64,000 bases of DNA from Odoribacter sp. (GCA_013824715.1 PNOH01000004.1:62001-126000); one strand, 5' to 3'. Positions 28,192 through 37,161 are shown, counted from the first letter of the stretch. The notes: generated from the sequence alone by a model not told the origin. Translations and numbers: made by a program.

Positions 28192-29424
28192 ATGAAATTT
28201 GAAGACTATCGCGTATCCCGCGAAATTAAAGAGAACCTGAAAACTTTAGGATTCCGACGGCCAACTGATATTCAGTTTAAAGCGATCCCTCCTATTTTAA
28301 AGGGCGATGATGTTCTGGCCATTGCTCAAACCGGTACCGGAAAAACCGCAGCCTTTGCAATTCCGGTGATTGATATCATCCATCAGCAAAAGAACAGCAA
28401 CCGAAGCGAATTCATTTGCTGCCTGGTAATGGTTCCAACACGTGAATTGGCTCTGCAAATCACTGAAGTTTTTCAAACCATCGGCCAGCATACCCGTGTA
28501 AAAACTGCCTGCGTTTTTGGCGGAGTGGATCAGGACCCACAGATTTCGAAACTTAAAAGTGGTGTTGATATTTTGGTCGCAACACCGGGCCGGATGTTTG
28601 ATTTGGTCAGTCAGGGACATCTGCTTCTCGATAAAATTCAAATCCTGATACTTGACGAAGCCGACCACATGCTGGCCCTCGGGTTTATTAAAGATATCCG
28701 TCAATTGATTCATCATTTGCCACGAAACAGGCAAACTCTTTTCTTCTCAGCAACCATTAATCCTGAAATAAAGGAACTTGCCTACTCGTTGGTGGTTAAT
28801 CCAATCCGGATCGAAATATCTCCAAAAAATCCAGTAGCGAAAAATGTGACACATTCGGTAGTCTTTATTCCGATGGACGATAAAAGGTTTTTTCTTGAAC
28901 GGATCATCAAAGAAAATCCAGATTCGAAGATTTTGGTTTTTGTTCGTACCAAAGTTCGGGCAGAGCGGGTTTTTAAAGCAATGGAACGAATTGATATCAA
29001 AACAATAACCATCCACGGAGATAAAGAACAGAAAGACCGCTTAGATGTAATGGCCCAATTCCGGAAGGGTGAAGTGAAGATTTTAATTGCCACCGATGTG
29101 AGCGCCCGTGGAATTGACATTCAGGATGTTGACTATGTTATTAATTACGATTTGCCCGATGTGGCCGAGAACTACGTTCACCGGGTTGGGCGTACCGGAC
29201 GGGGTGATAAAAAAGGCCTGGCCGTTTCATTTTGTAGTCCTGAAGAGAAACCAGTTTTAGATGAGATTGAGACCTTCCTCGATCAAAAAATAAATGTGAT
29301 AACTATTAATAAGGAAGATTATTCGGCAACTATCGATTTTTCGGATGATAATCCGCACGATTGGCGTTCCTTATTAAAGGAGGAAATTCAAAATGAGAAA
29401 TTGTATAAGAAGAAAAAAAGGTAA
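28192..29424 (+). CDS. DEAD-box ATP-dependent RNA helicase
   Basis: A 410-residue helicase with the whole motif series: Q-motif region RPTDIQFKAIPPIL, I AQTGTGKT, Ia PTRELALQ, Ib TPGR, II DEAD, III SAT, IV VFVRTK, V DVSARGID and VI HRVGRTGR. The C-terminal tail is short, ending KKKKR, so it resembles the RhlE group more than CsdA/DeaD. It probably acts in ribosome assembly or RNA turnover. No partner gene is adjacent. Confidence 0.93.
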   Translation: MKFEDYRVSREIKENLKTLGFRRPTDIQFKAIPPILKGDDVLAIAQTGTGKTAAFAIPVIDIIHQQKNSNRSEFICCLVMVPTRELALQITEVFQTIGQHTRVKTACVFGGVDQDPQISKLKSGVDILVATPGRMFDLVSQGHLLLDKIQILILDEADHMLALGFIKDIRQLIHHLPRNRQTLFFSATINPEIKELAYSLVVNPIRIEISPKNPVAKNVTHSVVFIPMDDKRFFLERIIKENPDSKILVFVRTKVRAERVFKAMERIDIKTITIHGDKEQKDRLDVMAQFRKGEVKILIATDVSARGIDIQDVDYVINYDLPDVAENYVHRVGRTGRGDKKGLAVSFCSPEEKPVLDEIETFLDQKINVITINKEDYSATIDFSDDNPHDWRSLLKEEIQNEKLYKKKKR

Positions 29425-29568
29425 AAACATTTTTTTCATTTTAAAGCTTTTGGCAATATAATAGTCTATTTTGTGTGTAAACTATGTTTTTTTTAATGCT
29501 ATTCCTGAATTAATTGTAAAATTTTATAATACAACCCACTTTTTTATGCCTTAATTTTATTATTTGTA

Positions 29569-29576
29569 TATTTTTG
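29569..29576 (+). promoter_or_regulatory. -7 box for glnA
   Basis: TATTTTTG, a full TAnnTTTG match, in an A/T-rich 217-bp region upstream of glnA. The leader would be about 60 nt. No clear -33 box. Confidence 0.4.
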
Positions 29577-29641
29577 TTGTGTGCATGTTTCATCGCAAAA
29601 AGACAATAAACAAAAATATAAACGATTAAAATTTTAAAATT

Positions 29642-31831
29642 ATGGCACAATTTAGATTTAGGGCATTGGAGGAAGTTCTGACCAGAAAACCGGTTGAAGT
29701 TAAACGTGAAGAAAACCTGGTTTCCGATTTCTATGGAATGAATGTTTTCGATCGTCCGAAAATGAAAAAGTACCTTTCGAAGGAAGCATTCAAGGCAGTA
29801 ATTGATGCGATTGATCATGGCACCCCAATCGATCGCAAAATGGCCGATCAGGTTGCTCAGGGTATGAAATCATGGGCACTGGAAAATGGCGCTACCCACC
29901 TTACCCACTGGTTCCATCCGTTAACTGATGGGACAGCCGAAAAACATGATGCTTTTATTATTCATGGCGAAAACGGATCGGTTGTTGAATCGTTGTCCGG
30001 ATCGATGTTAGCTCAGCAGGAACCTGATGCTTCTTCTTTTCCAAGCGGCGGTATCCGGCAAACATTCGAGGCCCGTGGTTATACTGCATGGGACCCTTCT
30101 TCACCTGCATTCATTGTGGACAACACATTAACTATTCCAACTATATTTATATCGTACACCGGTGAAGCGCTCGACTATAAAACACCATTGTTAAGGGCAA
30201 TTGCAGCGGTTGATAAAGCTGCTACCGATGTTTGCCAGATGTTTGATAAAAATGTTACTAAAGTAAATGCCAATTTGGGATGGGAACAGGAATACTTCCT
30301 CGTTGACGAAGCTTTGTTCATGGCCCGCCCCGACCTGATGCTAACCGGTCGTACGCTGATGGGCCACTCTGCATCAAAAGATCAGCAGTTGGAAGACCAC
30401 TATTTCAGTTCAATTCCAACCCGCGTTTTTCGTTTCATGGAAGATTTAGAAAACGAAGCATATAAATTAGGTATTCCGGTAAAAACGCGTCACAACGAAG
30501 TTGCGCCAAACCAGTTTGAACTTGCCCCGATTTATGAAGAATTAAACCTGGCCAATGATCACAACCAGATGATTATGGACCTGATGAAAAAAATTGCACG
30601 TCGTCATAATTTCGCAGTACTTTTTCATGAGAAACCTTTCGCCGGAATCAACGGATCAGGAAAACATAACAACTGGTCGCTTTCAACCGATACAGGAGTT
30701 AATTTATATTCTCCGGGGAAAAATCCAAAATCGAATTTACAATTCCTGACTTTCGTTATCAATACTTTAAAAGCGTTGCACGTTAATCAGGATATGTTGC
30801 GTGCCAGTATCCTTACTGCACCAAATACACACCGTTTAGGCGCCAATGAAGCTCCTCCTGCTATCATTTCTGCGTTCCTTGGCACTGAGGTCAGCAAAAT
30901 GTTAGACATGATGGAAGAAGCTGTGGTTGACCGCAAAATGACTCCTGACGAAAAGACAGCATTAAAACTGAATATTGGCCGTATTCCTGAAATAATTCTG
31001 GACAACACCGACCGTAACCGTACATCGCCTTTTGCCTTTACCGGAAACCGTTTTGAGTTCCGTGCAGTAGGTTCATCGGCAAACTGCGCTTCAGCAATGA
31101 TCGCATTAAACACAGTTGTTGCCGATCAGCTTGTTAAATTTAAGATTGAAGTTGACGCACTGGTTGAATCGGGTGTGAAAAAAGATGAAGCCATTTTTCA
31201 GGTATTGAAAAAACTGATTATCGAATCAAAAGCAATTCGTTTTGACGGTAATGGTTATAGCGCCGAATGGAAAGAAGAGGCAGCTCGTCGTGGTTTGACA
31301 AACATCACCAGTGTCCCAACTGCTTTGGAAGCGCTGCACGACAAACGTGTGGTTGAGTTATACAGAAAAGCTGGCGTTTTAAGTGAAAGGGAAATTGAAG
31401 GCCGTATTGAAGTAGAGCTCGAAAAATACACCAAGAAAATACAGATCGAATCCCGCGTTTTAGGCGACCTGGCAAGCAATCATATTGTTCCTGTAGCGAT
31501 AGAATATCAAACCATGTTGCTTGAAAATGTAAAGAATCTGAAACTTGTATTTAGCGACGCTGAGTATCAGTCGTTGGCTGAAGGCCGCCTTGTATTGATC
31601 AAAGAAATTGGAGGGCACATTTCTTCAATCAAAACCAAAGTGAAAGAAATGGTTGAAACACGTAAAGTGGCCAATACCATCGAATCAGAAAAGGAAAAAG
31701 CTTATGCTTACGAAGCAACTGTTAGACCTTATCTGGACGATATTCGTAACCATATAGATAAGCTGGAATTGATTGTTGACAATGAACTGTGGCCACTGCC
31801 AAAGTACCGTGAATTACTATTTGTGAGATAG
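29642..31831 (+). CDS. glnA: Glutamine synthetase type III
   Basis: A 729-residue type III (GlnN) glutamine synthetase, much longer than the 470-residue type I enzyme. It makes glutamine from glutamate, ammonia and ATP in a large double-ring oligomer. Seen: the N-terminal GSIII domain (THLTHWFHPLTDGTAEKHDA near 80-100), WEQEYFLVDEALF, KTRHNEVAPNQFELAP, AGINGSGKHNNWS and NRTSPFAFTGNRFEFR, all active-site regions. A terminator follows at 31854-31885. With gdhA (48238) it forms the ammonia-assimilation pair of the window. Confidence 0.98.
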   Translation: MAQFRFRALEEVLTRKPVEVKREENLVSDFYGMNVFDRPKMKKYLSKEAFKAVIDAIDHGTPIDRKMADQVAQGMKSWALENGATHLTHWFHPLTDGTAEKHDAFIIHGENGSVVESLSGSMLAQQEPDASSFPSGGIRQTFEARGYTAWDPSSPAFIVDNTLTIPTIFISYTGEALDYKTPLLRAIAAVDKAATDVCQMFDKNVTKVNANLGWEQEYFLVDEALFMARPDLMLTGRTLMGHSASKDQQLEDHYFSSIPTRVFRFMEDLENEAYKLGIPVKTRHNEVAPNQFELAPIYEELNLANDHNQMIMDLMKKIARRHNFAVLFHEKPFAGINGSGKHNNWSLSTDTGVNLYSPGKNPKSNLQFLTFVINTLKALHVNQDMLRASILTAPNTHRLGANEAPPAIISAFLGTEVSKMLDMMEEAVVDRKMTPDEKTALKLNIGRIPEIILDNTDRNRTSPFAFTGNRFEFRAVGSSANCASAMIALNTVVADQLVKFKIEVDALVESGVKKDEAIFQVLKKLIIESKAIRFDGNGYSAEWKEEAARRGLTNITSVPTALEALHDKRVVELYRKAGVLSEREIEGRIEVELEKYTKKIQIESRVLGDLASNHIVPVAIEYQTMLLENVKNLKLVFSDAEYQSLAEGRLVLIKEIGGHISSIKTKVKEMVETRKVANTIESEKEKAYAYEATVRPYLDDIRNHIDKLELIVDNELWPLPKYRELLFVR

Positions 31832-31853
31832 TTATTGGCGCTTATTATAAATT

Positions 31854-31885
31854 AAAGCTTCCGGTGTAACCCGGGAGCTTTTTTA
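31854..31885 (+). terminator. Intrinsic terminator of glnA
   Basis: Stem AAAGCTTCCGG / CCGGGAGCTTT with one U.G pair and a 6-base loop, then TTTT. It begins 23 bp past the glnA stop. Confidence 0.85.
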
Positions 31886-31998
31886 TTTCCATTTAAATCG
31901 CAGGTTTCTTTAGTGTAAGCATACTTTAAATAAACCTTTTTCGTTTTTTTAAGAATGGTTTTAAATGGTTACTTTTACCGACAAACGTTTAATTTCAA

Positions 31999-33978
31999 AT
32001 GAAGCATCCGGCTATCCCTCCTATATTCATCTTTTTACTGATCGTTTTGCTTAATTCGTGTTCAGCACGCAAATACATGGAAACAGGCAGGAAATCATTC
32101 GAAATCGGAGAATATTATCAATCCATTGAAAAGTACAGAAAAGCGTACCGAAGCCAAAAGCTTGGCGATGAAAAAGCTGGAATGGCTTTCCAGATCGCTG
32201 AAGCATACTACAAACTGAGCGATTTTGCCAAAGCAGCAGTCTGGTACAAAAATGCCATCAAACGAAATTATTCCGAACCTTTGTGCATGTTGCATTATGC
32301 TGATTGTTTGCGGGCTACCCAAAAATATGAAGAAGCGATTACCTGGTATCAAACTTATCTGGGAGTGAAACCAAATGATGAGCATGCAAAAATCGGACTG
32401 GAAGCCAGTAAAGTGGTAAACGATTGGCTCGATCATCCTAATCGCTACATCGTTAATATAGTCAAAGAACTCAATTCAAAGGACAACGATTATTGTCCGG
32501 TTTTTGTTGGAGGACGGGATAATGAAGTTATTCTCACTTCAACCCGCGAAATTGTTACAGGCAAACGCAAAAGCAATATTACCGGTACCCGCTTTGCTGA
32601 TTTATTTACCAGTAAATTTGAAGTTCAGAAACAAAAATGGGAAATACCCAAACTGCTCGAAGAAAATGAATTAATCAACACTTCAAGCGACGAAGGGGCT
32701 GCAACATTATCTGACCGGGGCGACCAAATGATTTTTACACGTTGCCGTTACGATAAAACGAAGGATTTGGGAGCTGAATTATTTTCGGCCAATCAGTCAA
32801 GGGGCGAATGGTCTGAACCAACTTTGCTCGAATTGGTTGGCGACAGCCTGATTGCTGCACACCCTTCTCTGAGTGCCGACGGAACCATGCTGTACTTTGT
32901 ATCCGATCGCCCGGGAGGATTTGGTGGGAAAGACATCTGGATGGCTAAAGATAAAGGCGGTGGCTTCTTCGATAAACCAGTAAATCCTGGATCAGAAATA
33001 AATACTCCCGGCGACGAAATGTTCCCATATATCCACCAGAATGGTGACTTGTATTTCTCGTCCGATTATCGTCTTGGAATTGGCGGATTGGATATTTTCA
33101 AGGCGGTGAAAGACGAAAAGGGCAAATGGAAAGTCGAAAACATGAAAGCGCCGATCAACTCACCGGGCGATGATTTTGGTATTACTTTCATAAAAGGTGA
33201 AGTAGAAAAAGGATTGTTTTCATCGAACCGAAAAGGATCAAGAAGCGATGATATCTACTCTTTTCTCCTTCCTCCCAAAGTGTTTAATGCAACCGGAGAG
33301 GTTTTCAACAAAGAGAACGATCAGAAAATTGACGGGTCAATGATACGTATCATCGGGACTGACGGTACCAACATGAAAATGCGTGCCGATGGCGGACGTT
33401 TCCAGATCAAATTGAAACCGGAAACCGAATATGTGTTTGCTGCTTTTAAAGATGGTTACCTGAACGACAAAGTAAGGACCTCGACCATTGGGCTGGAAGA
33501 CAGCAAAGATTTCCGTTTCGTATTTAAGCTCTCTCCAACCAATGAACCAATTAAAGTAAACAACATCAATTATGCCTTTGGTAGTTACGAAATTACTGAA
33601 GAATCAAAGGTTGCACTCGATTCGGTTGTTCAGTTGCTCGGACTCAATCCTACCATCACCATCGAACTGATGGCCCATACCGACCATATTGGCAGCGACC
33701 AGTTTAACTCTGCACTTTCTCAAAAACGCGCGCAATCGGTGGTTGACTACCTGATTACGAAAGGGGTAAATTCGGCCCGTCTGGTTGCCAAAGGTTATGG
33801 CGAAACCTGGCCCAAAAAAGTTACCCGCCAATTGGCCAAACAATACGATTTCCTGAAACGAAACGATGAACTCACCGAAGAATTTATCCTGAAACTCACG
33901 CCCGAACAGCAGGAAATAGCCATGGGACTAAACCGGCGAACAGAATTCAGGGTGCTGAGCAACGATTTCCACGAATAG
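31999..33978 (+). CDS. TPR / beta-propeller / OmpA-like lipoprotein, PorE-like
   Basis: A 659-residue outer-membrane lipoprotein (lipobox LNSC, residues about 18-21). Order of domains: TPR units at about 25-135, a PD40/WD40-like propeller at about 150-420 with SLSADGTMLYFVSDRPGGFGG-type blades (HPSLSADGTMLYF, LYFSSDYRLGIGGLDIF), a carboxypeptidase-regulatory-like domain at about 425-510, and a peptidoglycan-binding OmpA C-terminal domain at about 525-655 (MAHTDHIGS, LVAKGYGE). This is the architecture of PorE from the type IX secretion system of Porphyromonas gingivalis. Many Bacteroidetes carry several such proteins, so a T9SS role is possible but not proven. Confidence 0.75.
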   Translation: MKHPAIPPIFIFLLIVLLNSCSARKYMETGRKSFEIGEYYQSIEKYRKAYRSQKLGDEKAGMAFQIAEAYYKLSDFAKAAVWYKNAIKRNYSEPLCMLHYADCLRATQKYEEAITWYQTYLGVKPNDEHAKIGLEASKVVNDWLDHPNRYIVNIVKELNSKDNDYCPVFVGGRDNEVILTSTREIVTGKRKSNITGTRFADLFTSKFEVQKQKWEIPKLLEENELINTSSDEGAATLSDRGDQMIFTRCRYDKTKDLGAELFSANQSRGEWSEPTLLELVGDSLIAAHPSLSADGTMLYFVSDRPGGFGGKDIWMAKDKGGGFFDKPVNPGSEINTPGDEMFPYIHQNGDLYFSSDYRLGIGGLDIFKAVKDEKGKWKVENMKAPINSPGDDFGITFIKGEVEKGLFSSNRKGSRSDDIYSFLLPPKVFNATGEVFNKENDQKIDGSMIRIIGTDGTNMKMRADGGRFQIKLKPETEYVFAAFKDGYLNDKVRTSTIGLEDSKDFRFVFKLSPTNEPIKVNNINYAFGSYEITEESKVALDSVVQLLGLNPTITIELMAHTDHIGSDQFNSALSQKRAQSVVDYLITKGVNSARLVAKGYGETWPKKVTRQLAKQYDFLKRNDELTEEFILKLTPEQQEIAMGLNRRTEFRVLSNDFHE

Positions 33979-34008
33979 GAAATATTATCACGAGCTGCGA
34001 ATTTTTAG

Positions 34009-34042
34009 TCCTGACAGATCCTAACATAGAACCTGTCAAGGA
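34009..34042. repeat. Degenerate CCTGACAG...CTGTCAGG palindrome (copy 1 of 4)
   Basis: TCCTGACAG and ACCTGTCAAGGA arms with a diverged centre. It matches the palindromes at 34566, 34988 and 35820 but has lost several pairs. It lies 14 bp before the 40-bp element at 34057, the same order as at 34988/35024. Confidence 0.55.
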
Positions 34043-34056
34043 TGGTTCAATTGAAC

Positions 34057-34104
34057 AACTTTAGATTAATTTTCCTGAAAATTCGGTGTATATTAGCATT
34101 TTGG
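34057..34104 (+). repeat. 40-bp element, copy A, upstream of an accessory gene
   Basis: Positions 34057-34096 start AACTTTAGATTAATTTTCCT and end TATATTAG. They match 35024-35063 at 37 of 40 positions and the reverse complement of 62936-62975 at 37 of 40. The match weakens but continues about 20 bp further (ATTTT..AATCTGTGG). The end TATATTAG is one base off the Bacteroidetes -7 box. The next gene starts 68 bp downstream of the 40-bp core on the same strand. Confidence 0.7.
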
Positions 34105-34164
34105 AATCTGTGGAGGAATATTGAACAGCCAAATCTGTAATCACAATATTTAATCTATTCGAAT

Positions 34165-34560
34165 ATGAACTCAAAATTAATCTTTCAACTTTCACTTTTC
34201 GGTTTGGCAATGGCATTTGCGACCGTTTATTTTATTCCGTCGAACATCGAACCACTTTTTTGGTTGGCAATTTTTGTTCTGTGCGCTTATTTGATCGCAA
34301 AGAATTGCACGGAAAAATACTTCCTGCACGGTTTAAGCGTGAGTTTGGTAAACGCCGTTTGGATTACCACTGTCCACATTATTTTGTTTGACACCTACAT
34401 AGCCAATCACCCCCAGGAAGCTGCCATGATGGCTAAAATGCCATTGCCCGATTCACCCCGGATAATGATGTTAGGAACCGGGCCATTGGTTGGCCTCATT
34501 TCCGGATTGGTGCTAGGTTTGTTTGCTATTATTGCTTCAAAAATTGTGAAGAAAAAGTGA
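34165..34560 (+). CDS. Small four-helix membrane protein, function unknown
   Basis: A 131-residue inner-membrane protein with hydrophobic helices at about 5-22, 28-45, 57-75 and 103-125, and a Met/Pro-rich loop (MMAKMPLPDSPRIMML) between the last two. It ends in KIVKKK. I do not recognise a family. The 40-bp element lies directly upstream and a REP-like palindrome starts 5 bp after the stop, so the gene sits in an acquired, repeat-bounded segment. Confidence 0.55.
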   Translation: MNSKLIFQLSLFGLAMAFATVYFIPSNIEPLFWLAIFVLCAYLIAKNCTEKYFLHGLSVSLVNAVWITTVHIILFDTYIANHPQEAAMMAKMPLPDSPRIMMLGTGPLVGLISGLVLGLFAIIASKIVKKK

Positions 34561-34565
34561 GTTTT

Positions 34566-34600
34566 TATCCCTGACAGGGTTTCAAACCCTGTCAGGGATA
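34566..34600. repeat. Perfect CCCTGACAGGG palindrome (copy 2 of 4)
   Basis: Arms TATCCCTGACAGGGTTT-type and its mirror, with an almost perfect 33-bp dyad (ATCCCTGACAGGGTTT / AAACCCTGTCAGGGAT around a central C). It abuts the truncated transposase reading frame at 34618 and could also end transcription of the 131-aa gene. Confidence 0.8.
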
Positions 34601-34617
34601 ATGAAAATTGTAAAATT

Positions 34618-34971
34618 GGCACACCATCACAACAATTCTCAAAACTTTTTAATTCATATGCGCAAGCCTTCAACAAGCGGACTGAACGGCATGGCAACCT
34701 TTTTGAACGGCCATTTAAGCGGAAGCTAATCGGTAATGAATGGTATTTGAAACAGGTGATCCTCTATATACATAACAATCCTGTACATCATGGTTTTTGC
34801 AGTCATCCGTTGGAGTATCCCTGGAGCAGCTATCTAACTTGTATTTCTTTGAAACCGACCAAACTTCATCGCGATGCAGTGATTGGCTGGTTCGATGATA
34901 GAGCAAATTTCAAATCTATGCACGACCAAAAAGTAGAAACTAATCAAATTGAAAAATGGCTTGATTTGTAG
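34618..34971 (+). pseudogene. Truncated REP-associated tyrosine transposase (RAYT)
   Basis: The open frame encodes the C-terminal part of a Y1/IS200-like RAYT transposase: SKLFNSYAQAFNKRTERHG with the likely catalytic Tyr, GNLFERPFKR, YLKQVILYIHNNPVHHGF, YPWSSY and a normal C-terminus WLDL. The N-terminal half with the HUH metal site is missing, and the frame runs back into the palindrome at 34566-34600, which marks the break. RAYTs mobilise REP palindromes; here the remnant lies between two palindromes of one family (34566, 34988). It cannot be active. Confidence 0.85.
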
Positions 34972-34987
34972 CGATTTCAATTCTTAG

Positions 34988-35016
34988 CCCTGACAGGGTT
35001 CCAAACCCTGTCAGGG
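34988..35016. repeat. CCCTGACAGGG palindrome (copy 3 of 4)
   Basis: Arms CCCTGACAGGGTT and AACCCTGTCAGGG-like with one central mismatch. It lies 17 bp after the RAYT remnant stop and 8 bp before element copy B (35024). Confidence 0.8.
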
Positions 35017-35023
35017 ATGGCGT

Positions 35024-35063
35024 AACTTTGGATTAATTATCCTGAAAATTCGGTGTATATTGG
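35024..35063 (+). repeat. 40-bp element, copy B, upstream of the AbiU2-like gene
   Basis: It starts AACTTTGGATTAATTATCCT and ends TATATTGG, 37 of 40 identical to copy A. The AbiU2-like gene starts 51 bp downstream on the same strand. Confidence 0.7.
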
Positions 35064-35113
35064 TGGATTAAAATCAGTGACAAGGACAGACTTGTTTAAG
35101 GCAATATGGCAAT

Positions 35114-35722
35114 ATGACTAAAAAGGATGAAATTGAAAATGAAATTGAAAGAATTTGGGCTATCCTGATCCTTGCAAAAGAATGCTTTCATTATTCATCG
35201 TATTTATTTAACCCTGAAACAAAAAAAGAACTTGATTATATTGAGAAATCAGCAGATCTTTGTTTTCTAAGACATATTATTTGGAGAACAACTGTCATAG
35301 AACTTTCAAAGCTTTTTAGTGAATCACAAACGAGAGATAGATATAACATCTGTCATTTCATTAATAAGTTTAAAAAAGGTGGACATTTTGGAGACACAGG
35401 AATAAGTGATAATCTAATCCAACACTGGAAATCTGAAATCAATGAAAACAAAACAACAATTGACACTGTACTAAAGTACCGTGACAAAGTCTATGCGCAC
35501 GATGACCCCAATCAGGATGTGTTATATACTAAAGAAGTAACTTTTGAACAGGCCGAACGACTGATGAAGATTGTTGAAAGTTTAATCACAGAAATTTATG
35601 AGACAATTTTAGACTCAACACCAGTTATAGAGACAGTAATTTTTGACCGACTTAGATTTGATATTATCAAAATACTCGCAGAAGCTAAAGAATGTGAAAA
35701 CAATTTTAGTAACCGAAAATAA
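35114..35722 (+). CDS. HEPN/AbiU2-like domain protein
   Basis: A 202-residue, mostly helical, soluble protein. Residues about 120-140 hold KYRDKVYAHDDPN, the R-x-K-x-x-A-H pattern of the AbiU2-type HEPN fold; such domains can be RNases in abortive-infection or toxin systems. The N-terminal half (FLRHIIWRTTVIELSKLF) matches the same group. No cognate partner is adjacent: it is flanked by the 40-bp element upstream and a palindrome downstream. Codon use is more A/T-rich than neighbouring purM, which supports recent acquisition. The defence role is inferred from the fold only. Confidence 0.65.
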   Translation: MTKKDEIENEIERIWAILILAKECFHYSSYLFNPETKKELDYIEKSADLCFLRHIIWRTTVIELSKLFSESQTRDRYNICHFINKFKKGGHFGDTGISDNLIQHWKSEINENKTTIDTVLKYRDKVYAHDDPNQDVLYTKEVTFEQAERLMKIVESLITEIYETILDSTPVIETVIFDRLRFDIIKILAEAKECENNFSNRK

Positions 35723-35819
35723 TGAAGCCCGCTCTGCCCTTCGTTTGAGTGATAGCGGTAACGAGGGGTTGTTGGTTCTGCGTCTGCGGCGCACCATAAA
35801 ATGTATCTTTTCTTGCCTA

Positions 35820-35852
35820 AGCCCTGACAGGGTTTCAAACCCTGTCAGGGCT
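35820..35852. repeat. Perfect CCCTGACAGGG palindrome (copy 4 of 4)
   Basis: A 33-bp dyad (AGCCCTGACAGGGTTT / AAACCCTGTCAGGGCT around a central C). It lies 36 bp upstream of the purM -7 box. The bases 35725-35800 before it (rich in GCGG and GAGGGG) are not in a supported gene. Confidence 0.8.
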
Positions 35853-35887
35853 AAAAATTCCACCTCCAAATATTTCCTCAAAAACAT

Positions 35888-35895
35888 TAACTTTG
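35888..35895 (+). promoter_or_regulatory. -7 box for purM-prfA
   Basis: TAACTTTG, a full match, 34 bp before the purM ATG. No good -33 box; the palindrome at 35820-35852 sits just upstream of that position. Confidence 0.5.
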
Positions 35896-35928
35896 CCGCA
35901 CTTAAACTGATAAGGTAATTCAGATTGT

Positions 35929-37098
35929 ATGTCAGCAGATAACCGATATATGGCGCGTGGTGTTTCGGCTTCGAAAGAAGACGTACACAATGCTATTCAA
36001 AACATTGACAAGGGGCTTTATCCCAAAGCTTTTTGCAAGGTTATTCCTGATATTTTGGGGGGCGATCCGGCCTGGTGCAACATCATGCATGCCGATGGCG
36101 CCGGAACCAAATCGTCGCTGGCTTACCTGTACTGGAAAGAAACCGGTGATATTTCGGTCTGGAAAGGCATTGCCCAGGATGCCATTATCATGAATCTCGA
36201 CGACCTGCTTTGTGTGGGCGCAACTGGTAACATTTTGTTATCGTCAACCATTGGCCGGAACAAAAACCGGATTCCTGGCGAAGTCATTACTGCCATTATC
36301 AACGGAACTGAAGAATTGTGCGCCGAATTGCGCGAAATGGGAATCAGCATTTATCCAACCGGAGGCGAAACTGCCGATGTGGGCGATGTGGTTCGCACCA
36401 TCATTGTCGATTCAACCGTGACCTGCCGAATGAAACGCGAAGATGTAATTTCGGCTGACAACATTCAGGCTGGCGATGTGATTGTCGGGTTGGCCTCATT
36501 CGGACAAGCCATCTACGAGAAAGAATACAACGGCGGCATGGGCAGCAATGGCCTCACCTCGGCCCGTCACGATGTATTTGCCAATTACCTGGCTCAAAAA
36601 TATCCTGAAAGTTTTGATCCGGAAGTTCCGGTAGAACTCATTTATTCAGGAACAAAGAAATTAACTGAACTCATTGATAGTGTTGGTCTGGATGCCGGGA
36701 AACTGGTTCTATCACCGACCAGAACTTATGCTCCGGTTGTGAAAGAATTGCTCGAATCGCTCCGGAAAAACATACACGGAATGATTCATTGTTCGGGTGG
36801 CGCCCAAACCAAAGTGCTGCATTTTGTTGATAATGTGCATGTAATCAAAGATAATCTGTTCGATGTTCCACCACTCTTTAGAATGATTCAGGAAGAATCG
36901 GGAACAAATTGGCAGGAAATGTACAAGGTTTTCAATATGGGTCACCGTTTCGAAATTTACCTTGCACCTCAATTTGCCGCAGAAGCGATCGCTATTTCAG
37001 GAAAATATAACATTGAAGCCCGCATTGTTGGGCGCGTTGAAGCCGCCGAAGGCAAAAAACTTACCATCAAGTCTCAATTCGGAGAATTTGAATATTAG
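35929..37098 (+). CDS. purM: Phosphoribosylformylglycinamidine cyclo-ligase (AIR synthetase)
   Basis: A 389-residue PurM-type enzyme that closes the imidazole ring of AIR with ATP, in the longer form usual in Bacteroidetes. Seen: RGVSASKEDVH at the start, HADGAGTKSSLAY (ATP/metal loop), IAQDAIIMNLDDLLCVGA, YPTGGETADVGD near 145, and the C-terminal domain MIHCSGGAQTKVLHF and FNMGHRFEIY. It is the first gene of the purM-prfA-pyrF unit, with 63 bp to prfA. Confidence 0.93.
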   Translation: MSADNRYMARGVSASKEDVHNAIQNIDKGLYPKAFCKVIPDILGGDPAWCNIMHADGAGTKSSLAYLYWKETGDISVWKGIAQDAIIMNLDDLLCVGATGNILLSSTIGRNKNRIPGEVITAIINGTEELCAELREMGISIYPTGGETADVGDVVRTIIVDSTVTCRMKREDVISADNIQAGDVIVGLASFGQAIYEKEYNGGMGSNGLTSARHDVFANYLAQKYPESFDPEVPVELIYSGTKKLTELIDSVGLDAGKLVLSPTRTYAPVVKELLESLRKNIHGMIHCSGGAQTKVLHFVDNVHVIKDNLFDVPPLFRMIQEESGTNWQEMYKVFNMGHRFEIYLAPQFAAEAIAISGKYNIEARIVGRVEAAEGKKLTIKSQFGEFEY

Positions 37099-37161
37099 CT
37101 ACGCTTTTCAGTTTTTTTCGTCTTCATTCTTCATTCATCATTCAAAATTCAACATTCATAT

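Noticed and set aside
34009-35852. CRISPR array made by the repeated CCCTGACAGGG units
   Set aside because: Spacing between copies is irregular (about 400-830 bp), the units are full palindromes, and no cas gene is present anywhere in the window.
35643-35918. Frame across palindrome copy 4 with the peptide ALRLSDSGNEGLLVLRLRRT
   Set aside because: It overlaps the end of the AbiU2-like gene and crosses a palindrome. It may hide a gene fragment (35725-35800), but there is no support for a real protein.
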